DNA of 64,000 nt from Lacrimispora defluvii (lineage in GTDB: Bacteria > Bacillota > Clostridia > Lachnospirales > Lachnospiraceae). Positions 10,370-18,810 of the stretch are shown here, piece after piece (the stretch's first letter is position 1; each line of letters begins with the position of its first letter). A program made the translations under genes and the position numbers. The stretch lies in the NCBI GenBank assembly GCA_013036995.1, contig JAAOXG010000001.1, positions 310,001 to 374,000 on the forward strand. The letters are read 5' to 3'. The notes under the pieces are model-generated. The model was not told where the DNA came from, did no database searches, and saw nothing but the letters and a program-made list of their open reading frames with translations.

Positions 10370-10399
10370 TTGACAAATAGTTTTACAATATGTTATAGT
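10370..10399 (+). promoter_or_regulatory. sigma-A type promoter ahead of the purine riboswitch
   Basis: TTGACA (10370-10375), an 18-bp spacer, and TATAGT (10394-10399). Transcription would start near 10406 and include the riboswitch leader before guanine deaminase. It lies in the gap after the DUF3343 gene, so the purine genes probably form a separate unit from selD. Confidence 0.7.
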
Positions 10400-10445
10400 C
10401 AACCTGTCAGAGGTCACAAAAATTTGTTAAGTATCAGTATTCAAA

Positions 10446-10514
10446 GAAACTTATATATGCTCATAATTGGATGAGTGTTTCTACCAACTACCGTAATAGT
10501 TGTCTATAAGTTTC
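10446..10514 (+). promoter_or_regulatory. purine riboswitch aptamer (guanine-like, atypical core)
   Basis: Three-stem junction typical of purine riboswitches. P1 pairs 10446-10455 with 10505-10514 (10 bp). P2 is about 10459-10464 with 10471-10476, and P3 about 10485-10490 with 10497-10502. The hallmark J2/3 'GTTTCTACC' and the L3 'CCGTAA' with an L2 'TTGG' are present. The base that selects the ligand is C (in 'TCTATAAG'), as in guanine rather than adenine sensors. It departs from consensus in J3/1, which reads T-C where A-C is expected, in J1/2, and in both loops being one base short. It precedes guanine deaminase and a purine permease, so a purine ligand is well supported. Which purine is open. 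Confidence 0.85.
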
Positions 10515-10593
10515 CTCGTGATGGGAAGGCGGCTTATTTAGCTGTGCTATTTGTGTTCACGTTTGGAGCGACAGAATGAGACGGTAGTTTTTT
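10486..10593 (+). terminator. possible riboswitch expression platform (alternative long-range terminator)
   Basis: The aptamer's P3 5' strand and loop, AACTACCGT (10486-10494), is exactly complementary to ACGGTAGTT (10581-10589), which runs into six T (10588-10593). A nested stem CGTGA (10517-10521) with TCACG (10557-10561) would shorten the loop. Pairing here would break aptamer stem P3. Ligand binding would then prevent termination and turn guanine deaminase on. The long loop makes this tentative. Confidence 0.45.
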
Positions 10594-10661
10594 ATTGCTT
10601 GGTTTTTAGGAACGTTGCAATTTGGCTGCCGTATTTTTGTTTGTGCGGAACAGGAGGTTCT

Positions 10662-11942
10662 ATGGCCGGTGATGGAAATTTTATACTAAAAGGAAACATT
10701 TGCTACAGTGAGGATGTCCACACGTTAAAAACGGTGGAACAGGGTTTTTTAATATGCCAGAATGGGAAGTCAGCCGGAGTATTTCACAGCATACCGGAAC
10801 AGTTTCAGGACTTTTTGCTGATTGACTGTGACGATAAGCTGATTATACCGGGACTAGTTGATCTTCATATCCATGCTCCGCAATATTCATTCCGCGGTCT
10901 GTCCATGGATTTAGAGCTGTTAGACTGGCTGAATACCAATACGTTTCCGGAGGAAGCCAGATATGGCGATCTGGAATATGCAAAAAAGGCCTACCAGATA
11001 TTTGCAGAAACGATGAAGAAAAGCGGGACAACGAGAGCCTGTATCTTTGCCACTATCCATGGACCGGCGACTGAGCTGCTAATGGATCTCATGGAAGATA
11101 CTGGTTTAAAGACGATGGTTGGAAAGGTCAATATGGACCGGAATGCGCCGGATTATCTATGTGAACCCAGTGCACAGGCGTCAGAAGCGGAGACTCTTTT
11201 ATGGCTTACCCATACAAGAGAAAAGTATAAGAATGTAACTCCTATTCTGACACCCAGATTTATTCCGTCCTGCACCGATGATCTCATGGAACGGCTGGGA
11301 AGGCTTAAGAGGAAATACAGACTTCCGGTTCAGTCCCATTTGTCGGAGAATTTAAGTGAGATTGAATGGGTGAAGAGCTTATGTCCCAGTACCGGGTGTT
11401 ACGGCGAAGCTTATGATCAGTTCGGCATGTTCGGTGGGGAGGAAAAGACTGTGATGGCACATTGCGTCTATTCGTCTGAACAGGAGACCAGGCTGATGAA
11501 AAAGCGGGGAGTTTATGTTGCACATTGTCCCCAGTCCAACACCAACCTTGCTTCCGGCATTGCGCCGATCCGCGCCTATCTGGACCTGGGATTAAACACA
11601 GGCCTGGGTACCGATGTAGCGGGAGGAAGCAGTGAGTCCATATTCCGTGCCATGGCAGATGCCATATCGGTGTCAAAGCTTCGGTGGCGCCTTGTGGATT
11701 CCTCATTAAAGCCTGTTACAATTGAGGAGGCATTCTACCTGGGAACCATGGGAGGAGGCTCTTTCTTTGGAAAAGCAGGCAGCTTTCTGGAAGGTTATGA
11801 GTTTGATGCTCTGATTCTGGATGACAGCAGTTTAAGTCATCCCCAGCCTCTTAATACGAGGGAAAGGCTGGAACGTTTTATCTATCTGTCTGACGACAGG
11901 CACATCGTGGGGAAGTATGTGGAAGGGAAACGAATTTTTTAG
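10662..11942 (+). CDS. guaD: guanine deaminase
   Basis: Amidohydrolase converting guanine to xanthine and ammonia, 426 residues. It shows the metal site HxH in 'PGLVDLHIHAPQYSF', later His in 'QSHLSEN' and 'MAHCVYSS', and Asp in 'GLGTDVAGG'. The family block 'LLDWLNTNTFPEEA' and 'GKVNMDRNAPDY' separate it from other amidohydrolases. The start at 10662 follows AGGAGG (10652-10657). The open frame continues upstream to 10551 across the leader, but that part lacks homology. Control by the upstream purine riboswitch is expected. It is co-directional with the permease gene 22 bp downstream, giving uptake and deamination in one unit. Confidence 0.92.
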   Translation: MAGDGNFILKGNICYSEDVHTLKTVEQGFLICQNGKSAGVFHSIPEQFQDFLLIDCDDKLIIPGLVDLHIHAPQYSFRGLSMDLELLDWLNTNTFPEEARYGDLEYAKKAYQIFAETMKKSGTTRACIFATIHGPATELLMDLMEDTGLKTMVGKVNMDRNAPDYLCEPSAQASEAETLLWLTHTREKYKNVTPILTPRFIPSCTDDLMERLGRLKRKYRLPVQSHLSENLSEIEWVKSLCPSTGCYGEAYDQFGMFGGEEKTVMAHCVYSSEQETRLMKKRGVYVAHCPQSNTNLASGIAPIRAYLDLGLNTGLGTDVAGGSSESIFRAMADAISVSKLRWRLVDSSLKPVTIEEAFYLGTMGGGSFFGKAGSFLEGYEFDALILDDSSLSHPQPLNTRERLERFIYLSDDRHIVGKYVEGKRIF

Positions 11943-11964
11943 AGCACCTAAGGAGGTAGGAAGT

Positions 11965-13359
11965 ATGGAACGAAACACCAATGACGGATTTTTTGAAAAA
12001 GTTTTTCATTTATCTAAGAATCACACAGATGTGAAAACTGAGGTGGTAGCCGGAATCACCACTTTTATGACGATGGCTTACATTCTGGCAGTGAACCCAA
12101 GCATTCTTGGAGCAGCAGGAATGGACAGCGGTGCGGTTTTTACCGCAACAGCGCTGGCATCTTTAGTTGCAACTCTTTTAATGGCAGGTCTGGCAAATTA
12201 CCCGTTTGTACTCGCACCGGGAATGGGCCTTAATGCTTACTTTGCCTATACCGTAGTACTGAATATGGGTTATACCTGGGAGATGGCTTTAGCAGCTGTA
12301 TTTATCGAAGGTATTATCTTTATTCTTCTTTCCCTGACCAATGTCCGGGAGGCGATATTTAATGCAATTCCGATGAATTTAAAACATGCAGTATCCGTTG
12401 GTATCGGTTTGTTCATTGCATTTATCGGACTTCAGAATGCAAAGGTAGTGGTTGACGGAGCGACTCTTGTAACCATGTATTCTTTTAAGGGTTCCCTTGC
12501 TGATGGAACGTTCCATTCTGTAGGAATTACAGTGTTACTTGCCATAATCGGCATTCTTCTTACGGCTGTACTGGTTGTAAAGAATGTGAAAGGAAATATT
12601 TTATGGGGCATTCTGGCAACTTGGGCACTTGGCATGATCTGTCAGGCTGTGGGCTTATATCAACCAAATCCGGAACTTGGCATGTATAGTGTATTCCCGG
12701 ATTTCTCAAGAGGATTTGGAGTTCCAAGCATGGCACCAACCTTTCTGAAGCTGGATTTTACAAAAATTCTGTCAGTGGATTTCCTGGTGGTAATGTTTGC
12801 ATTTCTGTTTGTTGATATGTTTGATACACTGGGAACCTTAATCGGAGTAGCTTCTAAAGCAGATATGCTTGATAAGGATGGAAAGCTTCCTCAGATCAGA
12901 GGTGCTCTATTAGCAGATGCTGTGGGAACTTCTTTAGGTGCATTATTTGGTACCTCTACAACTACAACGTTTGTTGAAAGTGCTGCAGGAGTAGCAGAAG
13001 GAGGAAGAACTGGATTAACAGCAGTGGTAGCAGCTATACTGTTTGGCCTGTCTCTGTTTTTATCTCCGATTTTCCTGGCTATTCCATCGTTTGCTACAGC
13101 GCCCGCTCTGGTTGTTGTAGGATTCCTTATGATGACATCTGTTACCAAGGTTGACTTTTCTGATTTTACGGAAGCACTTCCAAGTTACATTGCAATCATT
13201 GCCATGCCGTTTATGTACAGCATTTCTGAGGGTATCGCCATGGGCGTTATCTCTTATGTGTTTATTAACGTTATTACAGGCAATGCAAAGAAAAAGAAAA
13301 TAAGTCTGCTCATGTATATTTTAGCCATATTATTTGTGTTGAAATATGTACTGATCTGA
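11965..13359 (+). CDS. NCS2/AzgA-type guanine/hypoxanthine permease
   Basis: Polytopic membrane transporter, 464 residues, with about 12-14 hydrophobic segments. The N-terminal 'TEVVAGITTFMTMAYILAVNP' and the central 'FLFVDMFDTLGTLIGVASKADM' are hallmarks of the AzgA (PbuG/GhxP) branch, which moves guanine, hypoxanthine or adenine with protons. AGGAGG precedes the ATG at 11965. The longer open frame from 11917 overlaps the end of guanine deaminase and is not favoured. It is probably cotranscribed with guanine deaminase under the riboswitch. Exact substrate is not readable from sequence. Confidence 0.9.
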   Translation: MERNTNDGFFEKVFHLSKNHTDVKTEVVAGITTFMTMAYILAVNPSILGAAGMDSGAVFTATALASLVATLLMAGLANYPFVLAPGMGLNAYFAYTVVLNMGYTWEMALAAVFIEGIIFILLSLTNVREAIFNAIPMNLKHAVSVGIGLFIAFIGLQNAKVVVDGATLVTMYSFKGSLADGTFHSVGITVLLAIIGILLTAVLVVKNVKGNILWGILATWALGMICQAVGLYQPNPELGMYSVFPDFSRGFGVPSMAPTFLKLDFTKILSVDFLVVMFAFLFVDMFDTLGTLIGVASKADMLDKDGKLPQIRGALLADAVGTSLGALFGTSTTTTFVESAAGVAEGGRTGLTAVVAAILFGLSLFLSPIFLAIPSFATAPALVVVGFLMMTSVTKVDFSDFTEALPSYIAIIAMPFMYSISEGIAMGVISYVFINVITGNAKKKKISLLMYILAILFVLKYVLI

Positions 13360-13367
13360 TGATTAAT

Positions 13368-13403
13368 GAAAAAGGCGGTGACAAGGATTGTCACCGCCTT
13401 TTT
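13368..13403. terminator. bidirectional intrinsic terminator
   Basis: A 15-bp perfect stem (A-tract, GGCGGTGACA, loop AGGAT, complement, T-tract) with A run on one side and T run on the other. It sits between the convergent permease and tspO genes and can end transcription from both directions. Confidence 0.9.
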
Positions 13404-13413
13404 CATATTATAA

Positions 13414-13878
13414 TCAGTTTAATAAAACAATGGCCAGATTTAAATATCCAGCAAATGTAACCCATAAAAGATAAGGAATCTGCATAAGGGCAGCTGTCTG
13501 ATTCACTCTCCCAAACGCCCTGATCATACGAATAATAAAGTACCATAAAACCAGAAGAATCAGAAATGCCAGAAGATAATTCTGCAGGTTAAAGAAAACA
13601 ATACTCCAGATAAAATTAAGTGCCAGCTGGATTCCGTAAATCTGCAGTGCTTCCTTTTTTTTCGGAGAAGATGACTGTGAAATTAAATAAGATCCCAACC
13701 CCATTAAAAGATACAAGATCGTCCAGACAATAGGGAAAATCCACCCTGGAGGGGAAAGCGGTGGCTGGTTTAAATTTTTGTATACCATCATGCTGTTTTT
13801 TGTAAAAAATCCAGCCAATGCGCCAACTGCCAGTGGTAGTACCAGGAAGAAAATTAATTTTTTTCGATTTGCATTCAT
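13414..13878 (-). CDS. tspO: TspO/MBR family membrane protein
   Basis: Five-helix membrane protein of the tryptophan-rich sensory/peripheral benzodiazepine receptor family, 154 residues. The family block 'LNQPPLSPPGWIFPIVWTILY' after the first helix, followed by 'LMGLGSYLI' and the helix with 'ALNFIWSIVFFNLQN', is clear. The start at 13878 follows GGAG with normal spacing. An upstream TTG would add six residues. TspO proteins bind tetrapyrroles; a substrate here cannot be stated. It is last on the leftward strand after the permease, separated by a small hairpin (13903-13926). Confidence 0.88.
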   Translation of the reverse strand: MNANRKKLIFFLVLPLAVGALAGFFTKNSMMVYKNLNQPPLSPPGWIFPIVWTILYLLMGLGSYLISQSSSPKKKEALQIYGIQLALNFIWSIVFFNLQNYLLAFLILLVLWYFIIRMIRAFGRVNQTAALMQIPYLLWVTFAGYLNLAIVLLN

Positions 13879-13902
13879 AGGAATCTCCTGTTCCAATCAT
13901 TA

Positions 13903-13926
13903 ATATAATCTATTCCACGATTATAT
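13903..13926 (-). terminator. weak hairpin between permease and tspO
   Basis: ATATAATC (13903-13910) pairs with GATTATAT (13919-13926) over an 8-base loop, directly after the leftward permease stop. The stem is AT-rich and lacks a T tract, so partial termination or an RNA end stabiliser is more likely than full termination. Confidence 0.35.
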
Positions 13927-13929
13927 GAA

Positions 13930-15255
13930 TTATTTCCCGTTTTTTGGCAAAATAATATTTAAAAAGATTGCTACTAATGTTGCAACAACCACAGGAGAAC
14001 GGCCAAAGATAGTGACTACCCAGGCTGGAAATGTAGAAAGAGCAGCTGTAGCCTGGGAGATTCCCATTCCAAGTGCAGCAGCAAGTCCTACGATGGAAGA
14101 ATTCCGATAGTTCATCTCTTCGGAAGTGACCAGTTTCATACCCGTCATGGCAATGGAGGCAAATACAGATACAGTAGCACCTCCTAACACACACTGGGGA
14201 ATGGTGGTAAGCAAAGCAGAAAACTTGGGAATCAGACCGGCAGCCAGCAAAAAGACTGCAGTTAATCCCATTACACAGCGGTTGACCACCTTAGTCGTAG
14301 TCACGATACCTACGTTCTGGCTGTAGGTAGCGGTGGGCAGACCGCCCAAAAGTGCTCCTAAGATATTTGTTACACCGTAACCCATAATTCCGCCCTGCAA
14401 TTCCTTATCCGTAGGCTCTCTGTCGATGGAGCCGCTGGTGGTGGCGGTAAAGTCTCCGATTGCCTGAACGGAGTTAATGGCAAATAAAAGTCCGATGGCG
14501 ATACAGGAAGAGGGTTCAAATACGATTCCAAAATGAAGGGGCCTTGGAATGGAAAACAGGGAAGCGGCAGCGATGTTGGAAAAACTCACCATTCCAAAAA
14601 ACAATGCAGTTACATATCCCACGATAATGCCGATGAGAATGGAAGCCAGTTTATAAATTCCTTTACCGAAATGATTGAGAACTGTGACGACTGTCAGGGT
14701 AATAAATGCAACGGTCCAGTTCTGCCATGATCCGTATGAGGGATTTGAAACACCGCCTGCCATATAGTTAATGGCAGTAGGGTAAAGAGAAAGTCCTATG
14801 GTAAAAACTACAGTTCCGGTAATTAATGGGGGGAAGAATTTCCGGATCCGCATAACAGAGATACCTACCAGGAATGCCACGATACCGCCAACGATCTGAG
14901 CTCCCAGAATGGCAGATATGCCATAATCTGCGGCAATGGACTGCATACTTGGGACGTATGCAAAACTGATACCCAGGATAACAGGGAGGGAGGATCCAAG
15001 GTGGAATCCTTTCTTTTTCCCGATGGGGAAAAGCTGGAGGATGGTGGACAGGGCCGAAACTACCAGAGCAGCCTGTATGAGGATGACCCGCTCAGAAGCT
15101 TCCAGTCCTACGATATTGGATACAATGATGGGTGGTGTGACGCAGCCCACAATCATTGCAACCAGATGTTGTATTGCAAGGGGGAGTGCGTGAGAAAACC
15201 TGGGAATGCCGTCGAGTTCAAAAATAGATGCATACTGCCTGTCAGATTGTCTCAT
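13930..15255 (-). CDS. NCS2 urate/xanthine/uracil-type permease
   Basis: Nucleobase transporter, 441 residues, about 14 membrane segments. The helix-1 motif 'LAIQHLVAMIVG' carries the conserved QH. The signature helix reads 'QAIGDFTATTSGS', and 'TYSQNVGIVTTTKVVNR' carries the substrate-site Gln and the NxG-like motif. This is the UraA/XanQ/UacT side of NCS2, different from the AzgA permease at 11965. Its position at the end of the dpaL-ygeY-ygeW-carbamate kinase operon suggests import of urate or xanthine, by analogy with UacT in the E. coli island. AAAGGAG precedes the ATG. Confidence 0.88.
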   Translation of the reverse strand: MRQSDRQYASIFELDGIPRFSHALPLAIQHLVAMIVGCVTPPIIVSNIVGLEASERVILIQAALVVSALSTILQLFPIGKKKGFHLGSSLPVILGISFAYVPSMQSIAADYGISAILGAQIVGGIVAFLVGISVMRIRKFFPPLITGTVVFTIGLSLYPTAINYMAGGVSNPSYGSWQNWTVAFITLTVVTVLNHFGKGIYKLASILIGIIVGYVTALFFGMVSFSNIAAASLFSIPRPLHFGIVFEPSSCIAIGLLFAINSVQAIGDFTATTSGSIDREPTDKELQGGIMGYGVTNILGALLGGLPTATYSQNVGIVTTTKVVNRCVMGLTAVFLLAAGLIPKFSALLTTIPQCVLGGATVSVFASIAMTGMKLVTSEEMNYRNSSIVGLAAALGMGISQATAALSTFPAWVVTIFGRSPVVVATLVAIFLNIILPKNGK

Positions 15256-15281
15256 AGTAAAATGTTCTCCTTTAACATGTT

Positions 15282-16226
15282 TTACTGTTGAATATGAGTT
15301 CCCGTACTTCCAAGTATTCCTTCTTTTGCTTTTTCTAACAGAGTGATGAGAGCCGTCCGTCCTTTCCTGGATTCGGCAAATTTTACTGCTGCCTCCACCT
15401 TGGGAAGCATGGAACCAGGTGCAAAGTGCCCCTCATTGATGTACTGACGTGCCTCTTTAGCGGTAATATCACTCAGCCATACTTCATCAGGTCTGCCATA
15501 ATTTAAGGCGATTTTTTCCACGGCTGTCAGTATAATAAGAAGATCTGCGTTCAGTTCCTCAGCCAGGAGTTCGCTGGCAAAGTCTTTATCAATGACTGCG
15601 CTGGCGCCCTTTAAGTGATTTCCTTTTAAGGTTACAGGAATTCCACCGCCTCCGCAGGCGATCACCAGCTGTCCGCTGTCCACCAGGGAACGGATGGCTT
15701 CAATTTCGATGATTTCCTGAGGTTTGGGAGAGGCAACCATCCGCCGGTATCCCCTGCCTGCATCCTCTTTCATTAAGTACCCGTATTTTTCCGATGCTTC
15801 CTTTGCCTGTTCTTCCGTCATAAAATGTCCAATGGGCTTGGAAGGATTTGAAAATGCTGGATCGTTTTCGTCCACACGGATCTGGGTAATCATGGTGGTC
15901 ACCGGAATATTTCTTATTTTCCGGTTCACCAGTTCTTCTCTTAATGCATTCTGTAAGTCATAACCGATATATGCCTGACTCATGGCAACGCAGACGGATA
16001 GGGGAGTGTTAGGCTGATTCGGATCTTCTCTGCATAACGCACTCATAGCGTTGTTGATCATTCCCACCTGAGGGCCGTTTCCATGGGCAACCACTACCTC
16101 ACAGCCTTCTTCAATCAGATCTACGATGGCTTTTGAGGTGATTTTGACTGCGGTCATCTGCTCCGGCAGGGTATTGCCGAGGGCGTTTCCGCCCAGGGCA
16201 ATTACAATTCTCTTTTTTTTCTCCAT
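15282..16226 (-). CDS. arcC: carbamate kinase
   Basis: Transfers phosphate from carbamoyl phosphate to ADP, yielding ATP, CO2 and ammonia. It is 314 residues of the amino-acid-kinase fold with 'ALGGNAL', 'AHGNGPQVG', 'ACGGGGIPV' and 'IDKDFASELLA'. It follows the YgeW carbamoyltransferase gene by 17 bp, matching yqeA in the E. coli island. In this setting it should harvest energy from carbamoyl phosphate released during ureido-acid breakdown rather than from arginine, since no arginine deiminase is present. Confidence 0.93.
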   Translation of the reverse strand: MEKKKRIVIALGGNALGNTLPEQMTAVKITSKAIVDLIEEGCEVVVAHGNGPQVGMINNAMSALCREDPNQPNTPLSVCVAMSQAYIGYDLQNALREELVNRKIRNIPVTTMITQIRVDENDPAFSNPSKPIGHFMTEEQAKEASEKYGYLMKEDAGRGYRRMVASPKPQEIIEIEAIRSLVDSGQLVIACGGGGIPVTLKGNHLKGASAVIDKDFASELLAEELNADLLIILTAVEKIALNYGRPDEVWLSDITAKEARQYINEGHFAPGSMLPKVEAAVKFAESRKGRTALITLLEKAKEGILGSTGTHIQQ

Positions 16227-16243
16227 ATAAGTGATCCCCTTGA

Positions 16244-17440
16244 TTAGATTGAGAACTTACGAGGTGTTTTCTTCTCCTCCAGCTTTTTAAAGACTTCCTG
16301 GGGATTTTCAAATTTGCTTAAAAAGATCATGGCAGCGATTACATATGGCTTATAGCTGGCTTCTTTATAAAGCGGATTTCTGTAACGGTCAAATACGGAA
16401 GCTTCTACTTCTCCATCCTTGCAGCTGATATCGTTGATATCTGCCGGGAGACAGTGAAGGTAGAGAGCTTTTCCATCTTTAGTGGTCTTCATCAGTTCTT
16501 CCGTACAGCACCAGTCCTTATGATTGGCATTCTGAGCAAGAAGTTCCTTCTCAAGGGCTTTGATTCCCTCCATATCACCGTTTCCGTAAAGATCGGTTCT
16601 CTTCTCCATGGCTGCAAATGGTGCCCAGCTCTTAGGATAAACGATGTCAGCATCCTTAAATGCATCAGCCATATCATTGGATACACGGAAGGAGCCGCCT
16701 GATTTTTCTGCGTTGTTCTTTGCTACTTCTAAAACTTCAGGCATTACCTCGTAACCTTCCGGATGAGCCAGAACCACCTCCATTCCCATACGGGTCATTA
16801 ATCCGATGACACCCTGAGGAACGGATAAGGGCTTTCCATAGGAAGGAGAGTAAGCCCAGGTCATGGCCAGCTTCTTGCCCTTTAAATTTTCAATGCCGCC
16901 CATTTCATGAATGATATGAAGCATGTCAGCCATGGTCTGTGTGGGGTGGTCAATATCACACTGTAAGTTTACCAAAGCCGGCTTCTGTTCCAGAATTCCA
17001 TCCTTATATCCTTCTGTTACCGCATCGGATACATGGTGCATATAGGTGTTTCCTTTTCCGATATACATATCGTCACGGATACCGATGACATCTGCCATGA
17101 AGGAGATCATGTTGGCTGTTTCACGAACCGTCTCTCCATGGGCGATCTGGGATTTCCCTTCGTCTAAATCCTGTACTTCCAGTCCAAGAAGGTTGCAGGC
17201 AGAAGCGAAAGAGAAACGGGTTCGGGTGGAGTTGTCGCGGAATAAGGAGATTCCAAGTCCGCTTTCAAAAACCTTTGTGGAGATGTTGTTTTCTCTCATG
17301 AAGCGGAGAGCGTCTGCAACGGTCCATACTGCTTCCAGCTCGTCATCTGTCTTCTCCCAGGTTAAAAAGAAGTCATTTTCATACATCTCCTTAAAATTTA
17401 AGGAATTCAGTTTGTCGATATAATCCTGTAAGGTTTTCAT
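16244..17440 (-). CDS. ygeW: knotted carbamoyltransferase YgeW
   Basis: Carbamoyltransferase of the knotted-fold branch, 398 residues. Carbamoyl-phosphate motif 'FRDNSTRTRFSF', 'HPTQTMADMLH' and 'LHCLPAD' are intact, so the enzyme is probably active. The long insert after the STRT loop and the tract 'MTWAYSPSYGKPLSVPQG' are typical of YgeW rather than ornithine or aspartate carbamoyltransferase. Recent work on anaerobic urate degradation places YgeW in the conversion of ureido-diaminopropionate intermediates, working in the phosphorolytic direction. That assignment is from the family; the exact substrate here is inferred. Confidence 0.92.
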   Translation of the reverse strand: MKTLQDYIDKLNSLNFKEMYENDFFLTWEKTDDELEAVWTVADALRFMRENNISTKVFESGLGISLFRDNSTRTRFSFASACNLLGLEVQDLDEGKSQIAHGETVRETANMISFMADVIGIRDDMYIGKGNTYMHHVSDAVTEGYKDGILEQKPALVNLQCDIDHPTQTMADMLHIIHEMGGIENLKGKKLAMTWAYSPSYGKPLSVPQGVIGLMTRMGMEVVLAHPEGYEVMPEVLEVAKNNAEKSGGSFRVSNDMADAFKDADIVYPKSWAPFAAMEKRTDLYGNGDMEGIKALEKELLAQNANHKDWCCTEELMKTTKDGKALYLHCLPADINDISCKDGEVEASVFDRYRNPLYKEASYKPYVIAAMIFLSKFENPQEVFKKLEEKKTPRKFSI

Positions 17441-17467
17441 AATGTGGTAAGCCTCCTGATTTTAGTT

Positions 17468-18781
17468 TTATTCTTTGCAGTAAACAGTGGGAAGTGCGGC
17501 ATATACAGCAGCACAGGTAACAAGATCCTGTTTCCAGGTCTTTTCGTTTGGCGCATGGGCCTGGGCTTCTGCCCCGGGTCCAAAGCCGATGCATGGTATC
17601 TGGTTGCGTCCCATAATGGATACGCCGTTGGTGGAAAAGGTCCATTTATCGGTGAGAGGACGTGCAAGGCGCATGGAAACAGTCTCTTCGGCACCGATTC
17701 TGGTATCCCCGTATAAGGATTTATAAGCTTCCTCTAATGATCTGGTTACTTTATGATCCTCAGGAATGACCCAGGTAGGGAAGTAACATTCGATAGGATA
17801 GGTAAGGCCTTTATAGGAAGGACGGGAATACTCATACATGGAAACGATAACATCATCTCCGTATTTCTTAACGTTTGGCAGATTACGGATCTCGTCAAGG
17901 CAGCTTTCCCAGGTTTCCCCTGCTGTCATACGGCGGTCTAAGGAAACGGAACAGGAGTCAGCTACGGCGCAGCGGCTTGGTGAAGTGAAGAAAATTTCTG
18001 AAACGGTAATGGTACCCTTTCCTAAAAAGTTTGCTTCTTTCCACTGGGGATTATGAGATTCATCAAGCATTTTAACAAGTCCTTTGATTTCCTTGTCATC
18101 AGCTGCATCATTCTCATTAAGGGAGCGGACATCCTGAAGAATATCAGCCATCTTGTAGATTGCGTTATCACCACGTTCCGGTGCAGAGCCGTGGCAGGAA
18201 ACACCCTTAACGTCTACACGGATTTCCATACGGCCTCTCTGACCGCGGTAGATGCCACCGTCAGTAGGTTCTGTGGAGACCACAAATTCCGGACGGATCT
18301 TATCTTCATTGATAATGTACTGCCAGCAGAGACCGTCGCAGTCTTCCTCCTGTACGGTGCCGGTAACCAGAACGGTGTATTTGTCATTTAAGAGACCTAA
18401 ATCCTTCATGATTCTGGCACCGTAAACAGCAGATACCAGACCGCCGCACTGGTCGGAAACTCCTCTTCCTCCAATTTCCGTATCGGTTTCGTAGCCTTCG
18501 TAGGGGTCAAATTTCCAGTTGGATTTGTTGCCGATTCCTACGGTATCAATGTGGGCATCGAAGCCGATCAGAGTTTCTCCGGTTCCCATAAATCCAAGCA
18601 CATTGCCCATGGGATCAATCTCTACCTTGTCAAACTCAAGCTTTTTCATCTCCTGTGCAATCCGGTCAATATGAGCTTTTTCATCGCAGCTTTCTCCAGG
18701 AAATTTTACGATGTCACGCAGAAATTTTGTCATGTCTGCTTCGTAGCTTTTTGCTGCTTCTTTGATTTTCGCGTAATCCAT
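17468..18781 (-). CDS. ygeY: M20-family metallohydrolase YgeY
   Basis: Di-metal hydrolase of 437 residues. Ligands appear in '[11 protein letters not shown]', '[10 protein letters not shown]', 'QEEDCDG', 'STEPTDG' and the late His in 'EAQAHAPNE'. The dimerisation-domain His is in '[12 protein letters not shown]'. It lies between dpaL and ygeW with under 30 bp on each side, so the three enzymes are one unit. Known members hydrolyse a carbamoyl or ureido group during anaerobic purine breakdown and were earlier labelled putative selenium-metabolism hydrolases. There is no direct sequence evidence for selenium in the protein itself. Confidence 0.9.
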   Translation of the reverse strand: MDYAKIKEAAKSYEADMTKFLRDIVKFPGESCDEKAHIDRIAQEMKKLEFDKVEIDPMGNVLGFMGTGETLIGFDAHIDTVGIGNKSNWKFDPYEGYETDTEIGGRGVSDQCGGLVSAVYGARIMKDLGLLNDKYTVLVTGTVQEEDCDGLCWQYIINEDKIRPEFVVSTEPTDGGIYRGQRGRMEIRVDVKGVSCHGSAPERGDNAIYKMADILQDVRSLNENDAADDKEIKGLVKMLDESHNPQWKEANFLGKGTITVSEIFFTSPSRCAVADSCSVSLDRRMTAGETWESCLDEIRNLPNVKKYGDDVIVSMYEYSRPSYKGLTYPIECYFPTWVIPEDHKVTRSLEEAYKSLYGDTRIGAEETVSMRLARPLTDKWTFSTNGVSIMGRNQIPCIGFGPGAEAQAHAPNEKTWKQDLVTCAAVYAALPTVYCKE

Positions 18782-18810
18782 GTTTTTTACCTCCGGTTTT
18801 TATGAAATGA

